This document shows, one piece after another, positions 15,940 through 23,820 of a stretch of DNA of 47,449 nucleotides (its first letter is position 1; each line of letters opens with the position of its first letter). Source of the stretch: Bradyrhizobium sp. (lineage in GTDB: Bacteria; Pseudomonadota; Alphaproteobacteria; Rhizobiales; Xanthobacteraceae); contig NZ_DAHUXJ010000065.1 of the NCBI RefSeq assembly GCF_027307225.1, positions 1-47,449 of the forward strand, read 5' to 3'. Both the position numbers and the translations under genes were made by a program. The notes beneath the pieces were generated by a model. That model made no database searches, was not told the DNA's origin, and worked only from the letters and a program-made list of their open reading frames with translations.

Positions 15940-16020
15940 CGTCATTCCGGGGCGTGCATTAGCGCGAACCCGGAATCTCGAGATTCCGGGTCTGGTCCTG
16001 CGGACCATCCCGGAATGACG
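15940..16020. repeat. Bradyrhizobium-type dispersed palindromic repeat
   Basis: The outer arms CGTCATTCCGGG (from 15940) and CCCGGAATGACG (to 16020) enclose a 24-bp perfect palindrome made of ACCCGGAATCTC and its complement, and a smaller hairpin GGTCC/GGACC. From memory this element occurs many times in Bradyrhizobium intergenic DNA. It begins ten bases after the fpr stop and might also act as a transcription terminator or RNA-end stabiliser. Confidence 0.85.
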
Positions 16021-16208
16021 CGCAATAAATCAAGGGAATCGTTCAGTCGGCGATAAAGAACTTCGCCCCCGTTCGCTCGAGGAGCGATGCGCGGCGTCGC
16101 GCGGCGGCAAACACCCACTCTTGATGATGCGGGTCATGGAAGGCTTTGCTATAGTTTTCGAAAATAGCGCGGGTCTATCGGGGGGCGCGTCAAATTCGGG
16201 GGGAGGCC

Positions 16209-17081
16209 TTGTCCGCGTCTGTTCAGGACGATACGGCAAAGACGGCGTTTGTCTTCGCGGGCGGCGGCAGCTTTGGTGCGATCCAGGTCGGCATGCTGCA
16301 TTCGCTTGTCGCTAACGGCGTTTCCGCCGACATGGTGGTTGGCTCCAGCGTCGGCGCCATCAATGGTGCCTATTTTGCCGGAACCCCTACATTGAAAGGC
16401 GTTCTCGAGCTCGAAACCATCTGGCGCGGGCTGACGCGCCATGACGTTTTCCCGATCACCTGGCGGACGCTTCTGGGGTTCATCTGGCGTCGCGACTTCC
16501 TGATCTCGCACGAGGGCATCCGCAAGCTGCTTGAAGACCACCTGCCTTTTCGGAAGCTGCAGGATGCGCAGTTGCCGATCCATATCGTCACCACCGATAT
16601 CGTTTCCGGCGAGAGCGTCGTGCTTTCGGCGGGCTCGGCGATTGAAGCGATCGTGGCCTCGACCTCTATACCCGGGGCATTCGCGCCGGTGCCCTACAAA
16701 GGTCGTTACCTCGCGGACGGCGCCATCTCCGCCAATACGCCGGTCAAGGTCGCGATCGAGAAAGGTGCGCGCCGCCTGATCATCCTGCCGACCGGATATG
16801 CTTGCGCGAGCGATAAGCCGCCGGTCGGCGCAGTCGCCAATGCGCTGCATGCGCTAACGCTTTTGATCGCGCGGCAGCTGGTGAGCGACCTGGAAGAGCT
16901 TCCGCCCGACATCGAATACTTCGTGGTGCCGCCGTTGTGCCCCCTGCTAGGGTCTCCTTACGATTTTTCGCTGACGTCCGAGCATATCGAGCGCTCGATC
17001 CGAAGCACTGACGAATGGCTGGCCCACCATGGTCTGGAGAAGAAGCACATCCCCGGTGAACTACGGACACACGGTCACTGA
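16209..17081 (+). CDS. Patatin-like phospholipase
   Basis: A 290-residue serine acylhydrolase. All catalytic elements are visible: the oxyanion-hole motif GGGSFGAIQVG (about residues 18-28), the nucleophile elbow GSSVG (Ser near residue 45) and the catalytic Asp in DGAIS near residue 172. There is no signal peptide, so the enzyme is probably cytoplasmic or membrane-associated. The start is a TTG at 16209, supported by GGGGGAGG six bases upstream and the absence of a later Met before the oxyanion motif. It resembles the bacterial RssA/YchK-like group. Substrate lipid is unknown. The next gene on the strand is 253 bases away, so it is probably transcribed alone. Confidence 0.9.
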   Translation: MSASVQDDTAKTAFVFAGGGSFGAIQVGMLHSLVANGVSADMVVGSSVGAINGAYFAGTPTLKGVLELETIWRGLTRHDVFPITWRTLLGFIWRRDFLISHEGIRKLLEDHLPFRKLQDAQLPIHIVTTDIVSGESVVLSAGSAIEAIVASTSIPGAFAPVPYKGRYLADGAISANTPVKVAIEKGARRLIILPTGYACASDKPPVGAVANALHALTLLIARQLVSDLEELPPDIEYFVVPPLCPLLGSPYDFSLTSEHIERSIRSTDEWLAHHGLEKKHIPGELRTHGH

Positions 17082-17170
17082 GCTCTGTTGGTCCACCGAT
17101 TTGCGCGGAAAGCAGCTACGCTGCAGTGCGAAACCGAGTTTGGCGCGATCGGCCCGGCCACCTGCCGGAT

Positions 17171-17221
17171 TGATCACCCTTCAGGTGATTGGGTAGCCTG
17201 AGCGAAAGCCAAATCACCTGG
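17171..17221 (+). promoter_or_regulatory. Mutually exclusive hairpins upstream of the glutamate-synthase-like gene
   Basis: Three segments can pair in two ways. ATCACC (17173-17178) can pair with GGTGAT (17184-17189) in a short hairpin, or CAGGTGATT (17182-17190) can pair with AATCACCTG (17212-17220) in a 9-bp stem. The two structures exclude each other because they share the middle segment. They lie about 115 bases before the ATG at 17335. A role as attenuator or protein operator is inference; no T-run follows. Confidence 0.35.
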
Positions 17222-17334
17222 CCGCCAATTGTCGCATCCGTGACCGTTGCAGCCGGTAATGTGATTGGCCAATTCGCGCGAGCCCGCCAAGCTGCACGAT
17301 GACAAAGACCGGCTGATTGACCACCGAGGGGCCC

Positions 17335-18960
17335 ATGGAAACATTGCTGCTGCCGTTCTCGCCGCGTTTCATCCTGCTCACGATATGCGCGGTGGTGACG
17401 GCGCTGCTTCTGGGAATCGGCGTCGTCGATCACAAGACGCTCGATTTGGTATTCATTCCCCTGGTGATCTTTGGCGCGCTCACGCTGCTCGGCATTCGCG
17501 ATCTGACGCAGAAGAGCCACGCGGTGCTGCGCAACTATCCGATCTCGGCGCATTTGCGTTTCCTGCTCGAGGAAATCCGGCCCGAGATGCGGCAATACTT
17601 CTTCGAGAGCGAGAAGGACGGCATGCCGTTCTCGCGCGATACCCGCGCGGTGGTCTACCAGCGCGCGAAGATGGTGCTCGACAAGCGGCCGTTCGGCACG
17701 CAGGAGGACGTCTATCGCCAAGGCTACGAGTGGATTCACCACTCGGTGGCGCCGAAGGTTCACGCCGGCCAGAAATTCCGCATCACGATCGGCGGGCCGG
17801 ATTGCGCCAAGCCCTATTCGGCTTCGGTCTTCAACATTTCCGCGATGAGCTTCGGTGCGCTCAGCCCCAACGCGGTGCGTGCGCTGAATGCGGGCGCGAA
17901 GAAAGGCGGTTTTGCGCACGATACCGGCGAAGGCGGCGTCAGCCCCTATCACCGCGAAAACGGCGGCGACCTGATCTGGGAAGTCGGCTCCGGCTATTTC
18001 GGCTGTCGTAACCTCGACGGCAGCTTCAATACCGACGAGTTTGCCCGCGTTGCTGTCGATCCGCAGATCAAGATGGTCGAACTCAAGATGAGTCAGGGCG
18101 CCAAGCCCGGTCATGGCGGCGTGCTGCCGGCGGCCAAAGTCTCGCAGGAGATTTCCCGGATCCGCGGCGTTGCCATGAACGAGGATTGCATATCGCCGGC
18201 ATCGCACCGCGCATTCTCGACGCCGCTTCAGATGATGGCCTTTATCGGCGAGATGCGCCGCCTGTCCGGTGGCAAGCCGGCCGGGTTCAAATTGTGCATC
18301 GGCCATCCCTGGGAGTTCCTGGCCATCTGCAAGGCGATGCTGGAGACCGGCATCTATCCCGATTTCATCGTGGTCGACGGCAACGAAGGCGGCACCGGTG
18401 CCGCCCCGCTCGAATTCATGGATCATCTGGGCATGCCGATGCGCGAGGGCGTCAATTTCGTCCATAATGCGCTGATCGGCATCAATGCGCGCAACCGCAT
18501 CCGCATCGGCGCTTCGGGCAAGATCGCGACGGCTTTCGACATGGCGCGCGCCATGGCGATCGGCGCCGACTGGTGCAATTCGGCGCGAGGTTTCATGTTC
18601 GCGCTCGGCTGCATCCAGTCGCTGAGTTGCCATACCGATCGCTGCCCGACCGGCGTGACCACGCAGGATCCTTCGCGTAACCGCGCGCTGGTGGTGCCGC
18701 ACAAGATCGAGCGTGTCTTCAACTATCATCACGCGACGCTGCATGCGCTGGCAGAGCTTCTGGCTGCCGCCGGTCTCGAGCATCCGCAGGACCTGCGGCC
18801 GATTCACTTTTCGCAGAGGACGTCGACGACCGAAGTGCAGACCTTCGCCAAGCTCTATCCGTCGCTTCGTCCGGGCGAACTGATCGACGGCACCAGCGAT
18901 CCACGCTTTGCCGAAGCCTGGACGATGGCGCGGCCGGATAGCTTCGCGCCGGTAGGGTAG
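17335..18960 (+). CDS. Membrane-anchored FMN-binding glutamate synthase-family protein
   Basis: A 541-residue protein with the FMN/central barrel of the large glutamate synthase subunit but without the glutaminase domain. The ATG at 17335 has GAGGGG upstream. Two membrane helices occupy about residues 8-55. Family landmarks follow: SAMSFGALSPNAVRALNAGA, HDTGEGGVSPYH, KMSQGAKPGHGG, VDGNEGGTGAAP, SGKIATAFDMARAMAIGAD and CHTDRCPTGVTTQ. The Cys in the last region recalls the 3Fe-4S ligands of GltB, but the full set cannot be confirmed by eye. It lacks a small subunit (GltD) partner here, so ammonia-dependent glutamate synthesis is uncertain; archaeal-type GltB and related oxidoreductases share this architecture. 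Confidence 0.87.
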   Translation: METLLLPFSPRFILLTICAVVTALLLGIGVVDHKTLDLVFIPLVIFGALTLLGIRDLTQKSHAVLRNYPISAHLRFLLEEIRPEMRQYFFESEKDGMPFSRDTRAVVYQRAKMVLDKRPFGTQEDVYRQGYEWIHHSVAPKVHAGQKFRITIGGPDCAKPYSASVFNISAMSFGALSPNAVRALNAGAKKGGFAHDTGEGGVSPYHRENGGDLIWEVGSGYFGCRNLDGSFNTDEFARVAVDPQIKMVELKMSQGAKPGHGGVLPAAKVSQEISRIRGVAMNEDCISPASHRAFSTPLQMMAFIGEMRRLSGGKPAGFKLCIGHPWEFLAICKAMLETGIYPDFIVVDGNEGGTGAAPLEFMDHLGMPMREGVNFVHNALIGINARNRIRIGASGKIATAFDMARAMAIGADWCNSARGFMFALGCIQSLSCHTDRCPTGVTTQDPSRNRALVVPHKIERVFNYHHATLHALAELLAAAGLEHPQDLRPIHFSQRTSTTEVQTFAKLYPSLRPGELIDGTSDPRFAEAWTMARPDSFAPVG

Positions 18961-19001
18961 AAATGGATTCGTCCCTGCCTGTACGGGGATGACGGCCGGA
19001 A

Positions 19002-20312
19002 CTAATGCGGGTTTTCGAGGCTGTAGGTTTCCGATTGTTCGTCATAGGCGAACAGTTCGGCATAACGTCCCCATGACACGATGGTCTTCAGCGTTTCGTC
19101 GGCCGCCTGCTCGCTCATATAGTCTTCCAGCTCGTTGCGAAAGCGCGCTTCGGGCGCGGTGTGCGAAGGCCGCTCGTCAAGCACCCGCCGGACCAGGCCG
19201 ATGACCGGCACGTAGTTGATCATATGCTCGGCGAACAGCCGTTTGCGGGCATCGGTTTCCAGGTTGGCGAAACGCTTTCCGGCATCGGTCAGCATCAGGT
19301 CGCCCTCGCTCAACTGGGCAAAGCGCAGAAGCTGCAGCGACTCGCCGAGATGGAAGATTTCATCCGCCTCGAGCTGCAAGTGATTGGCCAGAACCGGCAA
19401 GTCCGCATGGCCGTTGTAGGGCGGCGCGGCCAGCGTCTCGATCAGGCCCGACAACACGTTGGAGGAGACGTGATTGAGGATCATGCCGACGCCGGTGCCC
19501 TGGATGCCTTCGAGCGTCGGCGCCTTTGGCTCGGGGCGCTGCGTCATGCGGGCATAGATGCTGTCGACCAATTGGCGGAAGGCCGGGTCGAGGCGTTTGC
19601 GCGGATGCGGCAGGTCGACCTTGATCTCGGAGGCGACGCGGCCGGGGTTGGACGAAAACACCAGGATGCGGTCGCACATCAGCACCGCTTCCTCGATGTT
19701 GTGCGTCACCATCAAGACCGACTTGATCGGCAGGCGGCCTTCGATCCAGAGATCGATCAGGTCGGTGCGGAGCGTCTCTGCCGTCAGCACATCGAGCGCC
19801 GAGAACGGCTCGTCCATCAAGAGCAGATCCGGATGCACGACCAGCGCTCGTGCAAAGCCGACGCGCTGGCGCATGCCGCCCGACAATTCCTTCGGATAGG
19901 CGGATTCAAATCCGTCGAGGCCGATCAGGTCGATCGCCGCCAGCGCGCGCTTGCGTCGCTCGGCGCTCTCGACGCCCAGCGCTTCGAGGCCGAGTTCGAC
20001 GTTCTGCAGCACCGTCAGCCATGGAAACAGCGCGAACGACTGAAACACCATGGAGACGCCGTTCGGCGGTCCCACGATGGTCTCGCCGCGGCATTTGGCG
20101 TCGCCAGATGACGGGCTGACCAGCCCTGCGATGATCCGCAACAGCGTCGACTTGCCGGATCCGGAGCGGCCGAGCAGGCCGACGATCTCGCCTGAACGGA
20201 TGGTCAGGTCGACCTTCTCAAGAACCAGCAATTCCTCGCCGCTGCCCTTCGGGAAGGACCGGCAAACGCCGCGGATATCGAGCAGGTTGGCTTCTTTGAA
20301 CGTATCGAGCAT
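19002..20312 (-). CDS. ABC transporter ATPase with C-terminal AAA-associated domain (nitrate/sulfonate type)
   Basis: A 436-residue ATPase. Residues 1-250 are an ABC domain of the nitrate/sulfonate/taurine group: Walker A GRSGSGKST, Q-loop FQSFALFPWLTV, signature LSGGMRQR, Walker B LLLMDEPFSALD and the switch His in VTHNIEEAV. Residues 280-436 are an extra domain, probably PF09821, found on some transporters of this group and thought to sense or regulate. It should power the fused double permease at 20660-22393, although 347 bases of hairpin repeats (element C) lie between the two genes. No binding-protein gene is adjacent. Confidence 0.9.
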   Translation of the reverse strand: MLDTFKEANLLDIRGVCRSFPKGSGEELLVLEKVDLTIRSGEIVGLLGRSGSGKSTLLRIIAGLVSPSSGDAKCRGETIVGPPNGVSMVFQSFALFPWLTVLQNVELGLEALGVESAERRKRALAAIDLIGLDGFESAYPKELSGGMRQRVGFARALVVHPDLLLMDEPFSALDVLTAETLRTDLIDLWIEGRLPIKSVLMVTHNIEEAVLMCDRILVFSSNPGRVASEIKVDLPHPRKRLDPAFRQLVDSIYARMTQRPEPKAPTLEGIQGTGVGMILNHVSSNVLSGLIETLAAPPYNGHADLPVLANHLQLEADEIFHLGESLQLLRFAQLSEGDLMLTDAGKRFANLETDARKRLFAEHMINYVPVIGLVRRVLDERPSHTAPEARFRNELEDYMSEQAADETLKTIVSWGRYAELFAYDEQSETYSLENPH

Positions 20313-20325
20313 CGGGACTTCCCTT

Positions 20326-20656
20326 CAGAGCTCCGATTCCGAAGTTCGCAAGCTATCGCGGCGACCTCTGATGCGAACTTCGGAATCAAAGGAGCTCTGG
20401 CAAATAATGGTCTTTTAGTGGTCCAATTCTAACATTCGCATCCCTTCTCGGCGGCCACTTCTGCGAATGTTAGAATTGCTGGACCACTAGCAAATATTAG
20501 ATTCTAGTGGAGTTTTGGATTTGACATTCGCTTGACGAACTCGTGGCCAGGTGGGTAGCGAATGTCAAATCCACTCCACTAGTGCGGCTTCGAATTTGAA
20601 GTTCCTATGAAGAACATGTCGCGACCCTGATAGGAACTTCAAATTCGCCGCACTTG
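20326..20656. repeat. CTAG hairpin array C (four hairpins) inside an ABC operon
   Basis: Four consecutive hairpins fill the gap between permease and ATPase. C1 (20326-20399) has outer stem CAGAGCTCC/GGAGCTCTG and inner stem GATTCCGAAGTTCGC. C2 (20415-20489) is a TGGTCC-type stem with its bulge on the 3' arm. C3 (20503-20581) is a TGGAGT-type stem with its bulge on the 5' arm. C4 (20578-20656) is a TGCGGC-type stem with inner arm GAATTTGAAGTTCCTA. C3 and C4 share one CTAG (20578-20581). C2 and C3 together match the A and B pairs. C1 and C4 match the two halves of element D, as if one pair had inserted into another. The outermost ends (CAGA, CTTG) have lost CTAG. Confidence 0.9.
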
Positions 20657-20659
20657 CGT

Positions 20660-22393
20660 TTATCCGAGGCGAAGGCGGCGTTCTCCGAAGGCGTAAAGCG
20701 GCCTCCAGATCAGGCGGTTGAACAAGGTGACGAGGACGCACATCACGAGGATGCCGAGCACGACGCGCGGAAAGTCGCCGGCCTCGGTCGCTTGAGCGAT
20801 ATAGGAACCAAGTCCCCTGGCCATCAGGTGGGTGTTGCCCCAGCTCGCCACTTCCGCGACGATCGAAGCGTTCCAAGAGCCACCTGAGGCGGTGATCGCG
20901 CCCGTGATATAATAGGGGAAAATTCCCGGCAGGATCGCCTTGATCCACCACCGCCATCCGCGCAGGTGGAAGCTGCCGGCGGCCTCACGAAGATCGCTCG
21001 GGAAGGCGCTCGCGCCCGCGATCACGTTGAACAGGATGTACCACTGGGTGCCGAGGATCATCAGCGGGCTCAGCCAGATATTGGCGTTGAGGCCGAGGCG
21101 CACGATGATCAGCACGAATACCGGAAAGGCGAGATTGGCCGGAAAGGCGGCCAGAAATTGCGCCAGGGGCTGCACGCGTTCGGCGATTTTCGGCCGCAAG
21201 CCGATCCAGACGCCGATCGGCACCCAGATCAGCGAGGCCAGCGAGATCAGCACGATGACGCGGGCGAGCGTGATGAAGCCGTCGCCCACGGCCGTGAAGA
21301 CGTCCGGCAGGGTCAACGTCGTCGACATGAACCGATAGGCACGCCAGCCGGCGTAGCAGGTCGCGGCCCCAATCAACGCAAGCCAGAGAGCATCGACGAG
21401 GCGCGACGACGACTCGGCCTTCATGGGCAGCCGCAGGCCTTCCGGCAGTCGCACATGCAGGTTCGAAAATACCTTGTTGGCGGCCGCGAAAGGCGCGGTC
21501 AGCGCCCGCAAGGCGCGCGTGCGGCGGAACAGGTCGAGCATCCAGGAAGTTGGAGCTGCGGCGGATGCCGTCTGCTCGAAACGAAACTTGTCGGCCCAGG
21601 CTACGACGGGGCGGAACAGCAACTGGTCGTAGGCAATGATCACGAGCAGCATGGTCAGGATGGCATAGCCGATCGCCGGCAGATCCTGTTTCTCGATACC
21701 AAGCGCCACATAAGAGCCGATGCCGGGCAGGGTGACGGTGGTGTTACCGACCGTGATGGCCTCCGAAGCCACGACAAAAAACCATCCGCCCGACATCGAC
21801 ATCATCGTGTTCCAGATCAGGCCGGGCATGGCGAAGGGCACGTCAAGTCGCCAGAAACGCTGCCATCCCGATAGATGAAAACTCTGCGAGGCGTCCTCGA
21901 GATCCTTCGGCACGTTGCGGATCGACTGGTACAGGCTGAAGGTCATGTTCCAGGCCTGGCTGGTGAAGATCGCGAACACGCAGGCGAGTTCGGCGCCGAA
22001 CACCTGGCCGGGAAACAGATTCAGAAAGAACGCGACCGTAAAGGTGAGGAAGCCCAGGATCGGCACCGATTGCAGGATGTCGAGCAGCGGGATCAGCACA
22101 ATTTCCGCCCGTCGGCTCTTGGCGGCGAGCGTGGCGTAGCAAAGCGTAAAAATGATCGAACAGACGAGGGCAAGCAGCATGCGCATCGTCGTGCGCAGCG
22201 CATAAAGCGGCAAATGCCTGGGATCGAGCGAAACCGGAGAGGTGTCGAGCGCCGATAGCGGCAGCGTGGTCTGCTCGCCGCCATAGACGATCAGCACCAT
22301 CGCGCCGACGACCAGCACAAGAGCGACCACGTCCCAGATGTTCGGCCGCAGCGCCTGTCCCAGTCTCGGCGTAAGGATTTCGTCCAGCGTCAT
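20660..22393 (-). CDS. ABC transporter permease, two permease domains fused
   Basis: A 577-residue inner-membrane protein made of two consecutive nitrate/sulfonate-type permease domains. The cytoplasmic EAA-like loop appears twice: DASQSFHLSGWQRFWRLDVP with MPGLIWNTMM, and EAAGSFHLRGWRWWIKAILP with IFPYYITGAI. About twelve membrane helices are expected, so one chain may replace the usual dimer. It starts at the ATG at 22393, 107 bases after the mgtC stop, with AAGG upstream. The matching ATPase lies downstream across repeat array C. The substrate-binding protein is missing from the window, so the substrate is unknown. Confidence 0.9.
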   Translation of the reverse strand: MTLDEILTPRLGQALRPNIWDVVALVLVVGAMVLIVYGGEQTTLPLSALDTSPVSLDPRHLPLYALRTTMRMLLALVCSIIFTLCYATLAAKSRRAEIVLIPLLDILQSVPILGFLTFTVAFFLNLFPGQVFGAELACVFAIFTSQAWNMTFSLYQSIRNVPKDLEDASQSFHLSGWQRFWRLDVPFAMPGLIWNTMMSMSGGWFFVVASEAITVGNTTVTLPGIGSYVALGIEKQDLPAIGYAILTMLLVIIAYDQLLFRPVVAWADKFRFEQTASAAAPTSWMLDLFRRTRALRALTAPFAAANKVFSNLHVRLPEGLRLPMKAESSSRLVDALWLALIGAATCYAGWRAYRFMSTTLTLPDVFTAVGDGFITLARVIVLISLASLIWVPIGVWIGLRPKIAERVQPLAQFLAAFPANLAFPVFVLIIVRLGLNANIWLSPLMILGTQWYILFNVIAGASAFPSDLREAAGSFHLRGWRWWIKAILPGIFPYYITGAITASGGSWNASIVAEVASWGNTHLMARGLGSYIAQATEAGDFPRVVLGILVMCVLVTLFNRLIWRPLYAFGERRLRLG

Positions 22394-22500
22394 GCGTGCT
22401 GCCTTGGTTCGGATGCCTTGGGGACAGGCTGTCTTGATGACCGGTCTATCGGCGAGCTGGGATCTGAAAGAGCATCGGATTTTCGCAATTGCAAGTCTGC

Positions 22501-23202
22501 TTATTCCAGAATGGGTCCGACGCTCCAGCTCGCTGCCGAAACGGTCGGCTCCAGGCTGAGGCGGCCCACGACCTGTTCGAGCACCGCGTCATTCTTGATC
22601 GCCGAGGTGAGCCTGGCGTTGACCTCGACGCGTCCGCTTTCCTCCAGATCGGTGCTGTCAAGCTGCCGCAGGCTGAGCTGGCCGTTGCCGGTGCCCTGCA
22701 ACAGTAGGGCCCGGACATGGGCCTCTTCGGGGCTGCGGCAGACGACGCGGACCCTGTAGCAAAAGTCGGTCTCGGCCTGCGCAAACGGCTGGCGGTTGAT
22801 AAGCCGGACCAGCGGCCGCAGGGTCAGGTTGACGAGCACGACAAACGCCGTCGCCGCCGCCGCGTGCAGCGGACGTCCGCCGCCTGCAAGCAGTCCGACC
22901 GCGGCCGAGCACCACAGCGTCGCCGCCGTGTTGAGGCCGGTGACCTGAGGTCCCTCGCGAAAGATGATGCCGGCGCCGAGGAAGCCGATCCCCGAGGCGA
23001 CCTGCGCGGCGACATGAGTCGGGCTTGCCTCGCCCGGAAACAGGCTTTCGAATACGACAAAGCTCGCCGCGCCGATCGCAACCAGCGTGTTGGTCCGCAA
23101 GCCCGCCATCCGTTGGCGCCATTGCCGCTCAAACCCGATGCAGGCGCCGAGCAGCGTCGCAACGCCGAGGTTGAACGCGGTCTGGTCGATCGACGTGATC
23201 AT
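22501..23202 (-). CDS. MgtC/SapB family membrane protein
   Basis: A 233-residue protein. The first ~140 residues hold four or five membrane helices with the MgtC core LLGACIGFERQWRQRMAGLR, TNTLVAIGAASFVVF, GIGFLGAGIIF and GLNTAATLWCSAAVG. A cytoplasmic ACT-like C-terminal domain follows. In other bacteria MgtC modulates ATP synthase, magnesium adaptation and virulence. The ATG at 23202 overlaps the stop of a 32-codon leader ORF as ATGA and has little ribosome site of its own, so translation is probably coupled to the leader. Reading in frame from an upstream GTG at 23310 is possible but less well supported. Confidence 0.87.
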   Translation of the reverse strand: MITSIDQTAFNLGVATLLGACIGFERQWRQRMAGLRTNTLVAIGAASFVVFESLFPGEASPTHVAAQVASGIGFLGAGIIFREGPQVTGLNTAATLWCSAAVGLLAGGGRPLHAAAATAFVVLVNLTLRPLVRLINRQPFAQAETDFCYRVRVVCRSPEEAHVRALLLQGTGNGQLSLRQLDSTDLEESGRVEVNARLTSAIKNDAVLEQVVGRLSLEPTVSAASWSVGPILE

Positions 23203-23297
23203 GACCGGATTCCCGTTTGGTTTTGCGGATTCTGGGCAAAGCGAGGGCCCGCGCCAAACAGGCAGGCTGGAAATATATTGCTGTTCTTCTTGAACAT
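23199..23297 (-). CDS. 32-codon leader ORF translationally coupled to mgtC
   Basis: The ATG at 23297 is preceded by GGAGG with seven bases of spacing, the best ribosome site in this region. It encodes MFKKNSNIFPACLFGAGPRF and then twelve more residues (AQNPQNQTGIRS). The TGA stop (23201-23199) overlaps the mgtC ATG (23202-23200) as ATGA. MgtC genes in enterobacteria are controlled by short leader ORFs (mgtM, mgtP); this one has a different sequence, so the comparison is only functional. The peptide is basic with a hydrophobic patch and has no Pro-codon run. Whether the peptide itself matters, or only its translation, is unknown. Confidence 0.6.
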   Translation of the reverse strand: MFKKNSNIFPACLFGAGPRFAQNPQNQTGIRS

Positions 23298-23820
23298 CGC
23301 TCGCCTCCACTTCCGCGATCAGCGCGGCAGGCCGGGGAGCGAACAGTCCGCCTAAGCGGGACCGCCAATCCTCACGCAGCGAAAGCCGACGCGATCAATT
23401 TTGAATGTCGCCGGCATCGTAGTCCCGGGCAGGGCCGGGATGACGTTGCCGAAGGTGGTACTGCCCATGGTCGATTGATATGGCTGTTGTCAGGATTGAA
23501 GGATTTGTTTGACACTAATGTAACTAGAGCTCCGATTCCGAAGTTCGCAAGCTATTGCGGCCTCTCCAATGCGAACTTCGCAATCAAAGGAGCTCTAGCA
23601 ACTGATTGATTCTAGTGCGGCTTTGAATTTGAAGTTCCTATAACGAACTCACGGCGAAACTGATGGGAACTTCAAATTCGCCGCACTAGTATCGCCGATC
23701 TGAAGTCCCTGCAGCACAAGCGGCGAATTCGATCAGGGACTTCAGCTCGATAAAGCGGTACTAGAATCAATAAGCACGCGCGGCACCTACGCCCGGTTCC
23801 TGCCGCTGTCAACCGCAGAT
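23298..23820. other. Intergenic region with repeat array D upstream of mgtC
   Basis: 523 bases without a convincing gene. Bases 23524-23764 are hairpin array D. Bases 23415-23450 hold TCCCGG/CCGGGA followed by ATGACG, a degraded copy of the palindrome type seen at 15940 or a weak terminator. The mgtC promoter should lie in 23300-23520; no clear consensus is visible. Confidence 0.5.
23524..23764. repeat. CTAG hairpin array D (three hairpins)
   Basis: D1 (23524-23598) has the outer stem CTAGAGCTCC/GGAGCTCTAG, an AAA bulge on the 3' arm and inner stem GATTCCGAAGTTCGC (one mismatch). A 13-base linker leads to D2 (23612-23689), with outer stem CTAGTGCGGC/GCCGCACTAG, a 5'-arm bulge and inner stem ending GAAGTTCC. 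D3 (23686-23764) shares the CTAG at 23686-23689 and has inner stem CTGAAGTCCCTG with a 3'-arm bulge. Element G (46744-46910) is the D1-D2 pair in reverse orientation. D3 is the reverse of hairpin E2. Confidence 0.9.

Noticed and set aside
15046..16008. 320-codon minus-strand frame opposite fpr
   Set aside because: Shadow frame; fpr is intact on the plus strand and the minus frame runs through the palindromic repeat.
17116..18807. A 563-codon minus-strand open frame opposite the glutamate-synthase-like gene
   Set aside because: It is an antisense shadow: the plus-strand frame carries clear family motifs throughout, while the minus frame is Arg/His/Asp-rich without any domain.
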